Shown here piece by piece: positions 48,439 through 57,624 of a DNA stretch of 64,000 nt (position 1 is the first letter of the stretch; each line of letters starts with the position of its first letter). The translations under genes were made by a program, and so were the position numbers. Source of the stretch: Paenibacillus rhizovicinus (GTDB lineage: Bacteria; Bacillota; Bacilli; Paenibacillales; Paenibacillaceae); NCBI RefSeq assembly GCF_010365285.1, contig NZ_CP048286.1, positions 4,450,001 through 4,514,000 on the forward strand. The letters run 5' to 3'. Under the pieces are notes generated by a model. It was given only the letters and a program-made list of their open reading frames with translations. It made no database searches and was not told the origin of the DNA.

Positions 48439-50322
48439 ATGCTTTCCGATCGTTACAAGAACTTGGATTTGAATGCCGCGCTGCTGTCCCCGGAGCAGAT
48501 CGACCCTTTCCCGAAAGCGGATGACCGTGCCTCTTGGGAAGGACTGCTTCCCGAAACGCGGGAACGCTGGATCGCGCTGGCTGAACAATATCACGATTAT
48601 GCCTGGCCTGCGCTGAAGGTCGAGGATTACCGGGCGTACTGGACGTCCGGCGAGATGAACAAGCAGATGCGGGCGGTTTTCGAGCGGCGCAGCGTGCTTG
48701 GCATCTTGGCTATGGCGGAGTGCATCGAAGGTCAAGGCAGGTTCCTGAACCAGGTGATCAACGGGATCTACGTCCATTGCGAAGAGACGACATGGGTTCC
48801 GCCGCTTCACCGCATTCATGCGGACAAATCGAGCAAGGAATGCATGCCGGACAAGACGGACCATATGGCCGAGCTGGTCACCTGCGCGACATCCGATCTG
48901 CTGCTGTGGATCCGCAATGTGATGGGGATTTGGCTGGACGCGGTCAGCACGCGCATTTGCCGGCGAATCGCCGACGAAGTGAAAGCGCGGCTCCTCGTTC
49001 CTTACATGGCGCGGGACGATTACTGGTGGATGGGCTTCCAGCCTGGCGTGCGCGTCAACAACTGGAATCCGTGGTGCAACAGCAGCGCGCTGATGGGCTT
49101 CCTGCTGCTCGAAGAAGATTCGGACAAGCGTTCCGAGGCGGTGCGCAAAATCATGCGCAGCCTCGATGCCTTCATCGGCACCTATCCGGCCGATGGCTGC
49201 TGCGACGAGGGCCCCGGCTATTGGGCGCCTTCCGGCGGCGGCTTGTTCGTAGCGCTGGAGCTGCTCTCCGATTCGACGGGCGGCGCGATTAACGTATTCG
49301 ACGAGCCGCTGATCAAGGACATCGGCAACTATATTTATAAAGCGCATATCCATGATCGCTACTTCGTCAACTTCGCGGACGGCGACGTCATGCCGATGAT
49401 CGGCGGCGACGTGATGTACCGGTACGGCAAACGCACGGGCGAAGAACGCTTGATGAATCTGGGCGCGAGCTTGAAGGAAGGCGACCCCGTCATCCATATC
49501 TGGTTCGAAATGTACGCGCAGCTGCAAGCGCTGTTCCTTGAGCGCGAGCGGGAAGAACGGCATGCGAAAGCGCCGTACGTCCGCGATGCTTGGCTGCCGG
49601 TATCGCAAGTCATGATGGCGCGCACGGAAGAGGGCAGCGAGCAAGGCTTGTTCTTGGCTGCCAAGGGCGGACATAATCTCGAGTCCCACAACCATAACGA
49701 CGTCGGCAGCTTCACGGTATTCGTCGACGGCTGCCCGCTGTTCGTCGATCTCGGCACGGAAGAGTACAAAGCGCAGACGTTCGGACCGAATCGCTTCGAG
49801 CTGTGGTACTTGCAATCCCAATACCATAACCTGCCGACCGTGCGCGGCGTTCTTCAGCATGAGGGCGGCAAGTACCGCGCGAAGGATGCGGTCTATGCGA
49901 CCGGCGCAACGGAGTCGGTCTTGAGCATCGATATCGCGGACGCTTATCCGGCGGAGGCCGGAATCGATGTCTGGCAGCGGTCGTTCAAGCTGGAACGCGC
50001 CGGTGCGCCGCATATCGAGATTACGGATCGCTATGAACTGCGGGAGGGTACGGCGGATATCGCGTATAGCCTCATGACGCCGTGCGAGCCGATTGCGTCG
50101 GCCGAGGGCGAGTTCCGTTTCGAATACGCGCCGGGCCGATGGGCCGTGCTCGCCTTCGACCATGCCCGCTTAAAGCCGGCGATCGAATCGATCGATACGA
50201 TGGAATCCCGCTTGCAACGCAACTGGGGCGAGCATATGTACCGTCTAACGCTACATGAACTAGAAGCTGTAGCATCCGGGACGCGGAAGCTGCAGATCTA
50301 CCGACAGGAGGATATGAAATGA
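48439..50322 (+). CDS. heparinase II/III-like polysaccharide lyase
   Basis: 627 aa. An N-terminal (alpha/alpha) toroid (about 1-370) includes CDEGPGYWAPSGG (about 255-267), and a C-terminal beta-sandwich starts with the family signature SHNHNDVGSF (about 416-425), whose His residues serve catalysis or metal binding. No signal peptide, so it is probably cytosolic and acts on oligosaccharides. Known members cleave uronate-containing glycans by beta-elimination, leaving an unsaturated uronate. The GH88 enzyme two genes downstream would remove exactly that group. Its stop overlaps the next start (ATGA). Confidence 0.85.
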   Translation: MLSDRYKNLDLNAALLSPEQIDPFPKADDRASWEGLLPETRERWIALAEQYHDYAWPALKVEDYRAYWTSGEMNKQMRAVFERRSVLGILAMAECIEGQGRFLNQVINGIYVHCEETTWVPPLHRIHADKSSKECMPDKTDHMAELVTCATSDLLLWIRNVMGIWLDAVSTRICRRIADEVKARLLVPYMARDDYWWMGFQPGVRVNNWNPWCNSSALMGFLLLEEDSDKRSEAVRKIMRSLDAFIGTYPADGCCDEGPGYWAPSGGGLFVALELLSDSTGGAINVFDEPLIKDIGNYIYKAHIHDRYFVNFADGDVMPMIGGDVMYRYGKRTGEERLMNLGASLKEGDPVIHIWFEMYAQLQALFLEREREERHAKAPYVRDAWLPVSQVMMARTEEGSEQGLFLAAKGGHNLESHNHNDVGSFTVFVDGCPLFVDLGTEEYKAQTFGPNRFELWYLQSQYHNLPTVRGVLQHEGGKYRAKDAVYATGATESVLSIDIADAYPAEAGIDVWQRSFKLERAGAPHIEITDRYELREGTADIAYSLMTPCEPIASAEGEFRFEYAPGRWAVLAFDHARLKPAIESIDTMESRLQRNWGEHMYRLTLHELEAVASGTRKLQIYRQEDMK

Positions 50323-51401
50323 ACGGATTCGATGGACTTGGCATGAATTTAGGCAATCTGTTCCGGCTGTCCGACGCGCAAACCCGATCGATCAGCGCGG
50401 AAAACTTCGACGGCGCGAAAGGTCACGGCGGTATGGCGACGGAAGGCACGGGCGCCAGCTGCGCGCGCGATCTGGGCCTGGGCTGGAAGGTTTCGCCTTC
50501 GGTCGAAATCCAGCCGGGCACGGTATTTACGATGGCGGACATCGATGGCCCCGGCGCCATTCAACATATTTGGCTGACCTGCTCGCCGAACAATTGGCGC
50601 AACCTGATCCTCCGTTTCTATTGGGACAAGGAGACGCAGCCTTCCGTCGAAGTGCCGCTCGGCGATTTCTTCTGCAACGGCTGGTGCGAGCGCAGCAACG
50701 TGAATTCTATTCCGGTGGCGGTGAACCCGGCCGGCGGCATGAACAGCTATTGGGCCATGCCGTTCCGCCAGCATGCGCGCATGACGGTGGAGAACCGCTC
50801 GACGAAGCCGGTCGTTCTCTATTACCAAGTGACCTATACGCTTACGACGGTGCCGGATGACGCGGCTTACTTCCATGCGCAGTGGCGCCGCAGCAATCCG
50901 CTGGCTTACAAGGACGTTCATACGCTGATCGACGGCGTGCAAGGAAAAGGCCATTACGTCGGCACGTACCTCGCTTGGCAATCCAACAGCAACGGCTGGT
51001 GGGGCGAAGGCGAAATTAAGTTTTTCATGGACGGGGATCAAGAATTCCCGACGATCTGCGGCACCGGAACGGAAGATTATTTCGGCGGCGCCTGGAACTT
51101 CGAGCATCCGTACGGTCAGTACGGCATCTACTCGACGGCGTACATGGGCATGCCTCAAGTGCTTAAGCCGGACGGATTGTACAAGAGCCAGCAGCGCTTC
51201 GGCATGTACCGCTGGCATGTCATGGATCCGATCCGTTTCGAATCCGACCTGCGCGTGACGATCCAAGCGCTGGGCTGGCGTTCGGAAGGCCGCTACTTGC
51301 CGCTTCAGGACGACATTGCTTCCGTTTCCTTCTGGTATCAATCGGAGCCGCATGCCCCGCATCCGAAGCTGCCGGGTCCGGATGATCTGGAAGTTATATA
51401 G
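50319..51401 (+). CDS. GH172 / DUF2961 family glycoside hydrolase (second copy)
   Basis: 360 aa, start overlapping the lyase stop. Family landmarks in the same order as the copy at 38047: GAIQHIWLT, VPLGDFFCNGW, YWAMPFRQHARM, YFHAQWRRSNP, GEGEIKFFMDGD and PTICGTGTEDYFGG. The two paralogues are clearly related but far from identical. Translational coupling to the lyase and position before GH88 suggest that the target glycan carries a furanose branch in addition to uronic acid. No signal peptide. Confidence 0.9.
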   Translation: MNGFDGLGMNLGNLFRLSDAQTRSISAENFDGAKGHGGMATEGTGASCARDLGLGWKVSPSVEIQPGTVFTMADIDGPGAIQHIWLTCSPNNWRNLILRFYWDKETQPSVEVPLGDFFCNGWCERSNVNSIPVAVNPAGGMNSYWAMPFRQHARMTVENRSTKPVVLYYQVTYTLTTVPDDAAYFHAQWRRSNPLAYKDVHTLIDGVQGKGHYVGTYLAWQSNSNGWWGEGEIKFFMDGDQEFPTICGTGTEDYFGGAWNFEHPYGQYGIYSTAYMGMPQVLKPDGLYKSQQRFGMYRWHVMDPIRFESDLRVTIQALGWRSEGRYLPLQDDIASVSFWYQSEPHAPHPKLPGPDDLEVI

Positions 51402-51419
51402 AGCGAGGAGGAGACGTAC

Positions 51420-52556
51420 ATGACGACGACACGACAATTGAACGTGGAAGCTTGGGTGACGGACGCTTGGGAGCGGACCGCGGCCAAAATCACCCGGAAC
51501 GCGGCGGAGATCGCCGATACGTTCCCGCATGCATCCTTGAACGGCACCTATAACTCTTGCCCCGCGCATGATTGGGGCGCCGGCTTCTGGCCGGGCCTGC
51601 TCTGGCTCGTCTATCGGGAGAACGGCGACGAGCGGCTGCGGTTGACGGCGGAATCGCTGGAGCGGAAGCTCGGCGAGACGCTGACGGCTTACGACGAGCT
51701 GCATCACGACGTCGGTTTCATGTTCAGCCTGAGCAGCGTTGCGCAATACAAGCTGTGCCAGGATTCGAATGCGAGACGGCATGGCCTGATGGCAGCCAAT
51801 CTGCTCGCCGGGCGCTTCAATCCGGCCGGCGATTTCATTCGCGCATGGCCGGATTGGGACGGCGAGGATCACAGCGGCTGGGCGATCATCGACTGCATGA
51901 TGAACCTGCCGCTGCTGTACTGGGCTTCCGAAGAGCTCGGCGACCCGCGGTACAAGCATATCGCCAAGCGTCATGCGGATATGGTGCTGCGCGATTTCCT
52001 TCGTCCTGAAGGATCGTCGTATCATATCGTGTGCTTCGATCCGGAGACGGGCGAACGGACAGGCGCGCTTGCCGGACAAGGCTATGCCGCCGAATCGGCT
52101 TGGGCGCGCGGAACGGCTTGGGCATTGTACGGCTTCGCGCTCAGCTACCGCTATACCGGGGAACAGCGGTATTTGGACGCTGCGAAGCGGGCGGCCCATT
52201 TCTTCGTCTCCCGCCTGCCGGAGGACAAAGTGCCGTACTGGGACTTCCTGCTGCCGGACGTGAACGGCATGCCGCGCGATTCGTCGTCGGCTGCGATTGC
52301 GGCCTCGGGGATTCTCGAAATCGCGGGTTTTGCCGAAGGTCCGGATGCAGCCTACTACCGTTCGGCGGCAGCGGCGATCCTTCGCTCGCTGGATGAGAAT
52401 TACGGAGCGTGGGAGGAGAAGGAGCAAGGACTGCTGCTTCACGCGACAGGCTTTTACTCCAGGAACGCTTACGTGGACGTGCCGATCATCTACGGTGATT
52501 ATTACTTTGCCGAGGCGCTGTTGAAGCTGAAGGGACAGGTAGAGTTGTTCTGGTAA
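51420..52556 (+). CDS. GH88 unsaturated glucuronyl hydrolase
   Basis: 378 aa; GAGGAGG precedes the ATG. (alpha/alpha)6 barrel with the two catalytic-type Asp of UGL enzymes: D97 in HHDVGFM and D158 in IIDCMMNLPLL, plus AWARGTAWALYGFA and YVDVPIIYGDYYF. The enzyme hydrates the 4,5-unsaturated uronate made by a lyase and releases it from the oligosaccharide. Cytosolic. Third gene of the lyase-GH172-GH88 operon, 18 nt after GH172. Confidence 0.92.
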   Translation: MTTTRQLNVEAWVTDAWERTAAKITRNAAEIADTFPHASLNGTYNSCPAHDWGAGFWPGLLWLVYRENGDERLRLTAESLERKLGETLTAYDELHHDVGFMFSLSSVAQYKLCQDSNARRHGLMAANLLAGRFNPAGDFIRAWPDWDGEDHSGWAIIDCMMNLPLLYWASEELGDPRYKHIAKRHADMVLRDFLRPEGSSYHIVCFDPETGERTGALAGQGYAAESAWARGTAWALYGFALSYRYTGEQRYLDAAKRAAHFFVSRLPEDKVPYWDFLLPDVNGMPRDSSSAAIAASGILEIAGFAEGPDAAYYRSAAAAILRSLDENYGAWEEKEQGLLLHATGFYSRNAYVDVPIIYGDYYFAEALLKLKGQVELFW

Positions 52557-52776
52557 TTTACCGGAAGGATGGGCGGAGGGTTAGAGAGTCCGCTCGCATG
52601 GGTTTGACTGCAGGCTGCCGAGAGATCGGCGGTCTGTTGGCGTTGCTGTGAGGTTGAGTGGGGGACGGGGAGGGGGACGTTCGGCAGCGAGCGGATAGTG
52701 GCGGTCCGTTAGGTTTGGCAGGTATAATATAGCAAAGCCGGCTGTTGAAATCCGGACCCGAAGGAGTGGAAGCGGC

Positions 52777-52866
52777 ATGAACCGCATGAACCACATGAAC
52801 CACATGAACCACATGAACCACATGAACCACATGAACCACATGAACCACATGAACCACATGAACCAA
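52777..52866. repeat. 9-bp coding microsatellite (ATGAACCAC)
   Basis: Ten in-frame 9-bp blocks, the inner eight identical. Copy-number change keeps the frame and only alters the length of the Met-Asn-His head. Confidence 0.95.
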
Positions 52867-53424
52867 CATCAGGATTTGTTCCAAGGCGAATGGCTTCGCT
52901 TCGCAGCGGTGCAGCCGGACGACGCGGCGGAGCTGTCGCGGTTTACCGAAAGTTACGATTATATGCGCAACGTGGACACCGATTTCGCGGTGCCGCAGAC
53001 GGCGGCGTTCTTCGAGCAGGCCGAGAACGGCAAGAATACGATCGAATTCATGCTCCGGACGCTTGAGGACGACCGGCTCGTCGGTTTCGCCGCGCTCCAT
53101 GGCATCGAGTGGAACAACCGCTCTTCGCGGATGGCCGTCGGCATCGGCAGCGCGGAGGACCGCGGCAAAGGATACGGAAAGGACGCCGTCGCCATGCTGC
53201 TGCGCTATGCGTTTTATGAACTGAACCTGGAACGGATCAGCCTTGAGGTGATCGCTTACAATCAGGCGGCGATTCGCGTCTACGAGAAGGCGGGCTTCGT
53301 GGAAGAGGGAAGACTGCGCGAGGCCGTCCTGCGCGGGGGACGCCGCTACGACCTGATCGCGATGGGGCTGCTTGTCCGGGAATGGACGGCGCTACATGGG
53401 GATGCCGCAGACGGCGAGGCTTGA
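52777..53424 (+). CDS. GNAT N-acetyltransferase with an N-terminal (Met-Asn-His) repeat
   Basis: 215 aa. Ten 9-bp blocks (52777-52866) encode MNR, eight times MNH and MNQ, each block starting with ATG; AAGGAGTGG precedes the first. The GNAT fold follows from about residue 35 ([13 protein letters not shown]). The acetyl-CoA loop reads [10 protein letters not shown] (about 128-137, Q/R-x-x-G-x-G/A pattern), and the RimJ/RimL-like C-terminus is [21 protein letters not shown]. It probably acetylates an amine, perhaps a protein N-terminus. The His-rich head could bind metal; any of ten ATG codons could start translation. Confidence 0.85.
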   Translation: MNRMNHMNHMNHMNHMNHMNHMNHMNHMNQHQDLFQGEWLRFAAVQPDDAAELSRFTESYDYMRNVDTDFAVPQTAAFFEQAENGKNTIEFMLRTLEDDRLVGFAALHGIEWNNRSSRMAVGIGSAEDRGKGYGKDAVAMLLRYAFYELNLERISLEVIAYNQAAIRVYEKAGFVEEGRLREAVLRGGRRYDLIAMGLLVREWTALHGDAADGEA

Positions 53425-53585
53425 CTGAAGCGGGTATCGGTACCTGCTGCCGCCGTGCTCGGCTACCCTCTTCCATTCATCGCTTAATCCATCGTCATCG
53501 TCTAACCCCGTCTAAACCATCCCCTCTACTCGCAATGTTGCTAGATCACACCACTCATACCGCCTGGCCGATGTACCCTTGGAAC

Positions 53586-53643
53586 GAAAAAAAGGCCTAT
53601 CTCGGCTCCGGCGACCGCAACGGGGCAGCCTGGAGCCAAGATA
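53586..53643 (-). terminator. rho-independent terminator of the GH4 gene
   Basis: TATCTCGGCTCC (53598-53609) pairs with GGAGCCAAGATA (53632-53643) with one mismatch; on the - strand it is followed by GGCCTTTTTTT. It lies about 25 nt after the GH4 stop. Confidence 0.65.
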
Positions 53644-53669
53644 AGCGCTAAATTCGGTTTTGGAACTGC

Positions 53670-55082
53670 TTATTGCGCCAGCTCGCCTAACCGGGCGAAG
53701 ATGGCAAGCGCCGGATCGATAGGCACGTCGGCCCGTTTGACGTCGGCGGGGATGTGGATCGTCGGCGTCGGGCGCGGCCGGCGATTGCCGAACTGCGGCA
53801 GCCATTCGCTTTCGGCATCGAGCATCTCCGTCACCATCTCGCGGATTTCTTTCAGCGTGAGCACGGAAGAAGTCAACGGATCGAGGGCGATCGCCTGCAC
53901 GACCGTTTCCGGATCGCCGGATTTGGCAGCCATGACAGCCAGCCGCTGGACGTTGATGTTCGTTTGGTTCAGCGCCGCGCATTGCGCCGGCAGCTCGCCG
54001 ACGATCGTCCGGTGGATGCCGGTCCGATCCGCGTAGACGAGGCCTTCCGCGCAGCAGTCGTCCGGCAGGTTCTTGATCATGCCGTTGTTGCGCAGGTTGC
54101 CGCTGAACTTGAACGGCTTGCCGGTTTCCAGCGCCTCGATGATGTAGGCGCAATATTCGATGCTGCGCGGCGGCAGATCGGCCGATTCATCCGTCAGCAG
54201 ATCGGATTCCGTGTACTTGCCCGCGACGTAGACGCACCAGTTGTAATAGGCGCCCGTTGCGCCGCCGAATGCAGGCTCGTCGCAGTAGAGGTCGAGCGCC
54301 TTCTTCGACTGCCGGAACCACGGCACGTACTCGGACAGATGGCCCGTCGACTCCGTCATGAAATAGCCGAAGTGCCGGAACACTTCGCCGCGCACCTTCT
54401 CGTTCACGTAGAATTCCGGCTGCTCGAACTTCTCGCGCAGCAGCGGATATAGATCCTGGCCTTCGCGCTCGATTTTGAGAAACCAGCCCATATGATTGAT
54501 GCCGCCGGTTATATAATCGATCTCCTGCTTCGGCACGCCCGTATAGCCGGAAATGAGGTCGAGCGTCGTCTGCACGCCGTGGCACAGGCCGACATACTGG
54601 ATGTTCGTCTCGCCGAGCGCCCAGCAGATCATGGCCATCGGGTTGACGTAGTTGAGCAGGATCGCTTTCGGGCAGAGCTCCTCCATGTCGCGCGCGACGT
54701 CCAGAATAACCGGAATGCTGCGCAAGGCACGGAAGACGCCGCCTGGTCCCAAGGTGTCGCCGATGCATTGGTCGACGCCGTATTTGAGCGGGATTTGGTA
54801 GTCCATTTCGAAGGCGGTCAGGCCGCCGATCTGGAAGGAGCAGATGACGTAATTCGCGCCCTGCAGCGCTTCGCGCCGGTCGGTCGTGATGGACACCGTG
54901 GCCTTGAGGTTGTTCTGGGCGATGACGCGGTCGATGTAGCCTTTGACATGCGTCGTCTTCGTGGTCGACGGCGCCATAAGCACGAATTCGGTTTCTTCCA
55001 GCGCTTCCGTAGCCATGATATCCAGGATCAGCGTTTTGCAAAATACGACGCTGCCTGCTCCGATGATGGCAACTCTTCTCAT
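53670..55082 (-). CDS. GH4 family glycosidase (MelA/LplD-like)
   Basis: 470 aa from the ATG at 55082, where the NAD-binding Rossmann motif begins (VAIIGAGSVVF). GH4 landmarks: NYVNPMAM (about 147), the metal Cys/His in GLCHGV (about 163-168) and the GGINHMGWFL block (about 191-200). These enzymes use NAD+ and Mn2+ and a redox-elimination mechanism. Relatives are alpha-galactosidase MelA, alpha-glucuronidases and the alpha-galacturonidase LplD. In a locus with uronate-releasing enzymes an alpha-uronidase role is attractive but unproven. Confidence 0.88.
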   Translation of the reverse strand: MRRVAIIGAGSVVFCKTLILDIMATEALEETEFVLMAPSTTKTTHVKGYIDRVIAQNNLKATVSITTDRREALQGANYVICSFQIGGLTAFEMDYQIPLKYGVDQCIGDTLGPGGVFRALRSIPVILDVARDMEELCPKAILLNYVNPMAMICWALGETNIQYVGLCHGVQTTLDLISGYTGVPKQEIDYITGGINHMGWFLKIEREGQDLYPLLREKFEQPEFYVNEKVRGEVFRHFGYFMTESTGHLSEYVPWFRQSKKALDLYCDEPAFGGATGAYYNWCVYVAGKYTESDLLTDESADLPPRSIEYCAYIIEALETGKPFKFSGNLRNNGMIKNLPDDCCAEGLVYADRTGIHRTIVGELPAQCAALNQTNINVQRLAVMAAKSGDPETVVQAIALDPLTSSVLTLKEIREMVTEMLDAESEWLPQFGNRRPRPTPTIHIPADVKRADVPIDPALAIFARLGELAQ

Positions 55083-55389
55083 TAGAACACCCCGTTCTGG
55101 TGGAATGGATTTAGTACGGCGGGGGAGGGCCCTGCGGGCGGTAGGGGTTTCCAATCGCTGTTGTAGTGCAGATTTCCTTCATCTAGTTAAACATTTTAAT
55201 GGTTGAAATCTGACTACAAAGGCGAACGCTTAAGGTGATTGGTTTGCGTTCAATGTCGGAAGACATGGAATGCAGCATTCACCTGCTTCGCTAGCATAAA
55301 CTACGCTGCTACGACTCCATGCCGTCCACCGGGCCTTGCCCGCTGATCAAGGGTTTAAAAGCATTGCAAGCAGAACTCCCCCCAGCAGG
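55083..55389. other. upstream region of the GH4 gene
   Basis: About 300 bases with no ORF or RNA gene I can support; it must hold the GH4 promoter on -, but no boxes are convincing. Confidence 0.5.
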
Positions 55390-55399
55390 GGGGGCTTTG

Positions 55400-55945
55400 C
55401 AGGGAAGAGCAAGGAATAATCCCAAGGATAATCACAAGGACAATCCCAAGGAGCAACCCCGAGGAATAACCCTGAGGAGAACCCCAAGGAGCAACCCCGA
55501 GGAATAACCCTGAGGAGAACCCCAAGGAGCAACCCCAAGAACAACACTGAGGACAGCCCCAAGGAACAGCCACCAAGGAACAGCCACCAAGGAACAGCCA
55601 CCAAGGAACAGCCACCAAAGACCAACACTGAGGAACAACCCCTAAGGAACAGCCCCCAAAGACCAACACTGAGGAACAACCCCTAAGGAACAGCCACCAA
55701 AGACCAACACTGAGGAACAGCTCCAAGGAACAGCCCCCAAAGAACAACACTGAGGAACAGCTCCAAGGAACAGCCCCCAAAGACCAACACTGAGGAACAG
55801 CTCCAAGGAACAGCCCCCAAAGACCAACACTGAGGAACAACCCCCAAGGACACTCCAAGGACGAACCTAAGTAACAACCTCAAGGACAACTCAAAGAAAC
55901 AACCCCGAGTAACAATCCCAAGAGAACAACCACAAGCAAGAGTCA
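55400..55945. repeat. nested 13-bp / 40-bp minisatellite array
   Basis: Built on the 13-bp theme CAAGGAACAGCCA (four to five near-perfect copies around 55562-55612), flanked on the left by GAGGAATAACCCTGAGGAGA-type units and on the right by 40-bp units (AAAGACCAACACTGAGGAAC then AGCTCCAAGGAACAGCCCCC; about five copies, 55616-55840). No spacers. Long - strand ORFs of Val/Gly/Leu/Cys/Trp repeats (55347-55982) lack a ribosome binding site and come from the period. It ends 6 nt before the palindromic element. Confidence 0.93.
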
Positions 55946-55950
55946 TGATT

Positions 55951-56135
55951 GTAACGAATCCTAGAAGCCTTATTGCAGGCAAAAACGGCCGTTTTGAATC
56001 CTAACGAATCTCAGCAGCGCTATTTGGTTGTTTTGCCAGTGTTATAGGCCACTTTCGCTCGAATAAGCTCATCTGAGTTCGTTAGCCATCAAACGGACGC
56101 TTTTTGTAACGAATAGCGTCGTCTAGGTTCGTTAC
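55951..56135. repeat. 185-bp palindromic dispersed element, copy 2
   Basis: Exactly as long as copy 1 (29262-29446) and in the same orientation. An ungapped hand alignment gives about 131 of 185 identical. Identity is highest in the four motif units: GTAACGAATCCTAGAAGCC (left end), CTAACGAATC (about 56011), AATAAGCTCATCTGAGTTCG (about 56062) and GTCTAGGTTCGTTAC (right end). The inner loops differ. No ORF. Confidence 0.85.
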
Positions 56136-56164
56136 GTTAATTGCTTGGGCTGGCGCACCGCCGT

Positions 56165-56543
56165 CTACGAAGCGTCAGCCATGCAGCGCGCCCCGCCATT
56201 ACGCAGCGCCAGCCACACAGCGCGCCCCGCGCCCCGCTATTACGCAGCGCCAGCCACGCAGCGCGCCCCCGCACCCCGCTATTACGCAGCGCCAGCCACG
56301 CAGCGCGCCCCCGCACCCCGCCGTTCGCGACGCGCCCCGCCCTCACGCAGCGGCTGCCACACAGCGCGCCCCGCGCCCCCGCCCTCACGCAGCGGCTGCC
56401 ACACAGCGCGCCCCGCGCCCCGCTATTACGCAGCGCCAGCCACGCAGCGCGCCCCCGCACCCCGCCGTTCGCGACGCGCCCCGCCCTCACGCAGCGCCAG
56501 CGACACAGCGCGCCCCCGCACCCCGCCGTTCGCGCCCCGCCAA
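56165..56543. repeat. GC-rich minisatellite array of about 42-bp units
   Basis: Units such as CGCGCCCCCGCACCCCGCTA then TTACGCAGCGCCAGCCACGCAG recur about eight times, with two variant middles (CTATTACGCAGCG and CCCTCACGCAGCGG) and an inserted CCGTTCGCGACG block. The array runs up to the stop codon of the oxidoreductase gene at 56544. ORFs in both directions through it are repeats of Ala/Pro/Arg or Gly/Arg and are not supported. Confidence 0.93.
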
Positions 56544-57620
56544 CTACACCTTCGCCAACCCGTTCCCGTACGTCCGCGACATGAAATCAATATAAGAACG
56601 AGCGAGTATCAGATCCTCGAGCGCTTCCTTCGATGTACACGGCGCTGGGCGTTCGCCTCGGACCGCAGCCAGGAAGTTGCGCGCCTGGTTGCGCATGGCG
56701 GAGACGTTGGGCATGATCGGCTGGACGATTTCAGGCTCGCCGATTTTGGCGTTGTCCCGGTAAATCGTCACTTTGCCCGCCTGCTGACGAACGAGCGGAG
56801 CGGGGAGGTCGACGCGGACGAAGCCGTTCTCGAAGCCGACGATGACGTGTTCATGCCATTCGATGGACGTCTGGTACGGCGCCATTTCCAGGCTGACCGT
56901 GACGCCGCTTTCGCTTTCGCCGACGAGCAGTACGCCGGCACGATCGCCGAACGTCAGCTTGTAGTTCTCGCCGAGGAAGAAGCGGATCGCGTTCACCTGG
57001 TGAATGTAGTAGTTGACGAAAGTATCCAGCTCGCGCGTTTGCTCATCCGTGTAATCCGCCGGGCCCGGCTCCGGCGTCAAAGCCGGATAGGGATCGCCCG
57101 CATTCAGCGGGCTGTCCGCTTGGGCGGTCCAGTCGCCCGGCGGCATCGTCACGCGGATGCTGCGCAGCTTGCCGTAATCGCCGCTCGCGCGCCATGCGTC
57201 GACTTCCTTCTTGGCGCGTTCCATCGCCGGGTCGGAACGTTTGTGATAGCCGACCATATGCAGCGTGCCGGTCTCTTCGCTGATGCGCACGAGCTCGCGG
57301 CCGGCTTCGACGGTCAAGCTGAGCGGCTTCTCCGTGAACACCGGAATGCCCGCGCGCAGAATATCCGGAATCAGCGCCGCATGGTTGCGATACTGCTGGG
57401 GCGCGACGATGGCGTCGACCTTGGCGTTCGCGATCAATGCCATATGGCTGCCGTACACTTCGGGAATCCCGTAACGCTGCGCGACGAGCGCCGCGGACTG
57501 CGGCCGGATTTCGGCCAGCGCCACGACCTCGCATTCGTTCCCGAGCACCGCATAGTTGCTCAAATGCGCCATCTGCCCCATGCCGCCGCCGCCCACAAAA
57601 CCAATCCGTACTTTGCTCAT
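56544..57620 (-). CDS. Gfo/Idh/MocA family NAD(P)-dependent oxidoreductase
   Basis: 358 aa from the ATG at 57620. Rossmann motif GFVGGGGMGQM (residues 7-17), then the family motif EKPLSL (about 95-100) with the catalytic-type Lys, and the C-terminal alpha/beta substrate domain (HQVNAIRFFLGE with His for catalysis). Acts on sugars or cyclitols. It lies 4 nt behind the VCBS-repeat gene on the same strand, so the two form an operon. The gene ends directly at a minisatellite. Confidence 0.9.
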   Translation of the reverse strand: MSKVRIGFVGGGGMGQMAHLSNYAVLGNECEVVALAEIRPQSAALVAQRYGIPEVYGSHMALIANAKVDAIVAPQQYRNHAALIPDILRAGIPVFTEKPLSLTVEAGRELVRISEETGTLHMVGYHKRSDPAMERAKKEVDAWRASGDYGKLRSIRVTMPPGDWTAQADSPLNAGDPYPALTPEPGPADYTDEQTRELDTFVNYYIHQVNAIRFFLGENYKLTFGDRAGVLLVGESESGVTVSLEMAPYQTSIEWHEHVIVGFENGFVRVDLPAPLVRQQAGKVTIYRDNAKIGEPEIVQPIMPNVSAMRNQARNFLAAVRGERPAPCTSKEALEDLILARSYIDFMSRTYGNGLAKV

Positions 57621-57624
57621 TCCG

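Noticed and set aside
50349..52442. 697-aa ORF on - opposite GH172 and GH88
   Set aside because: Codon-bias shadow of two well-supported genes; composition rich in Arg/His/Ala, no ribosome binding site and no domain.
55347..55982. hydrophobic Val/Gly/Leu/Cys-rich ORFs on -
   Set aside because: They arise from the tandem repeat, overlap in several frames and have no ribosome binding site.
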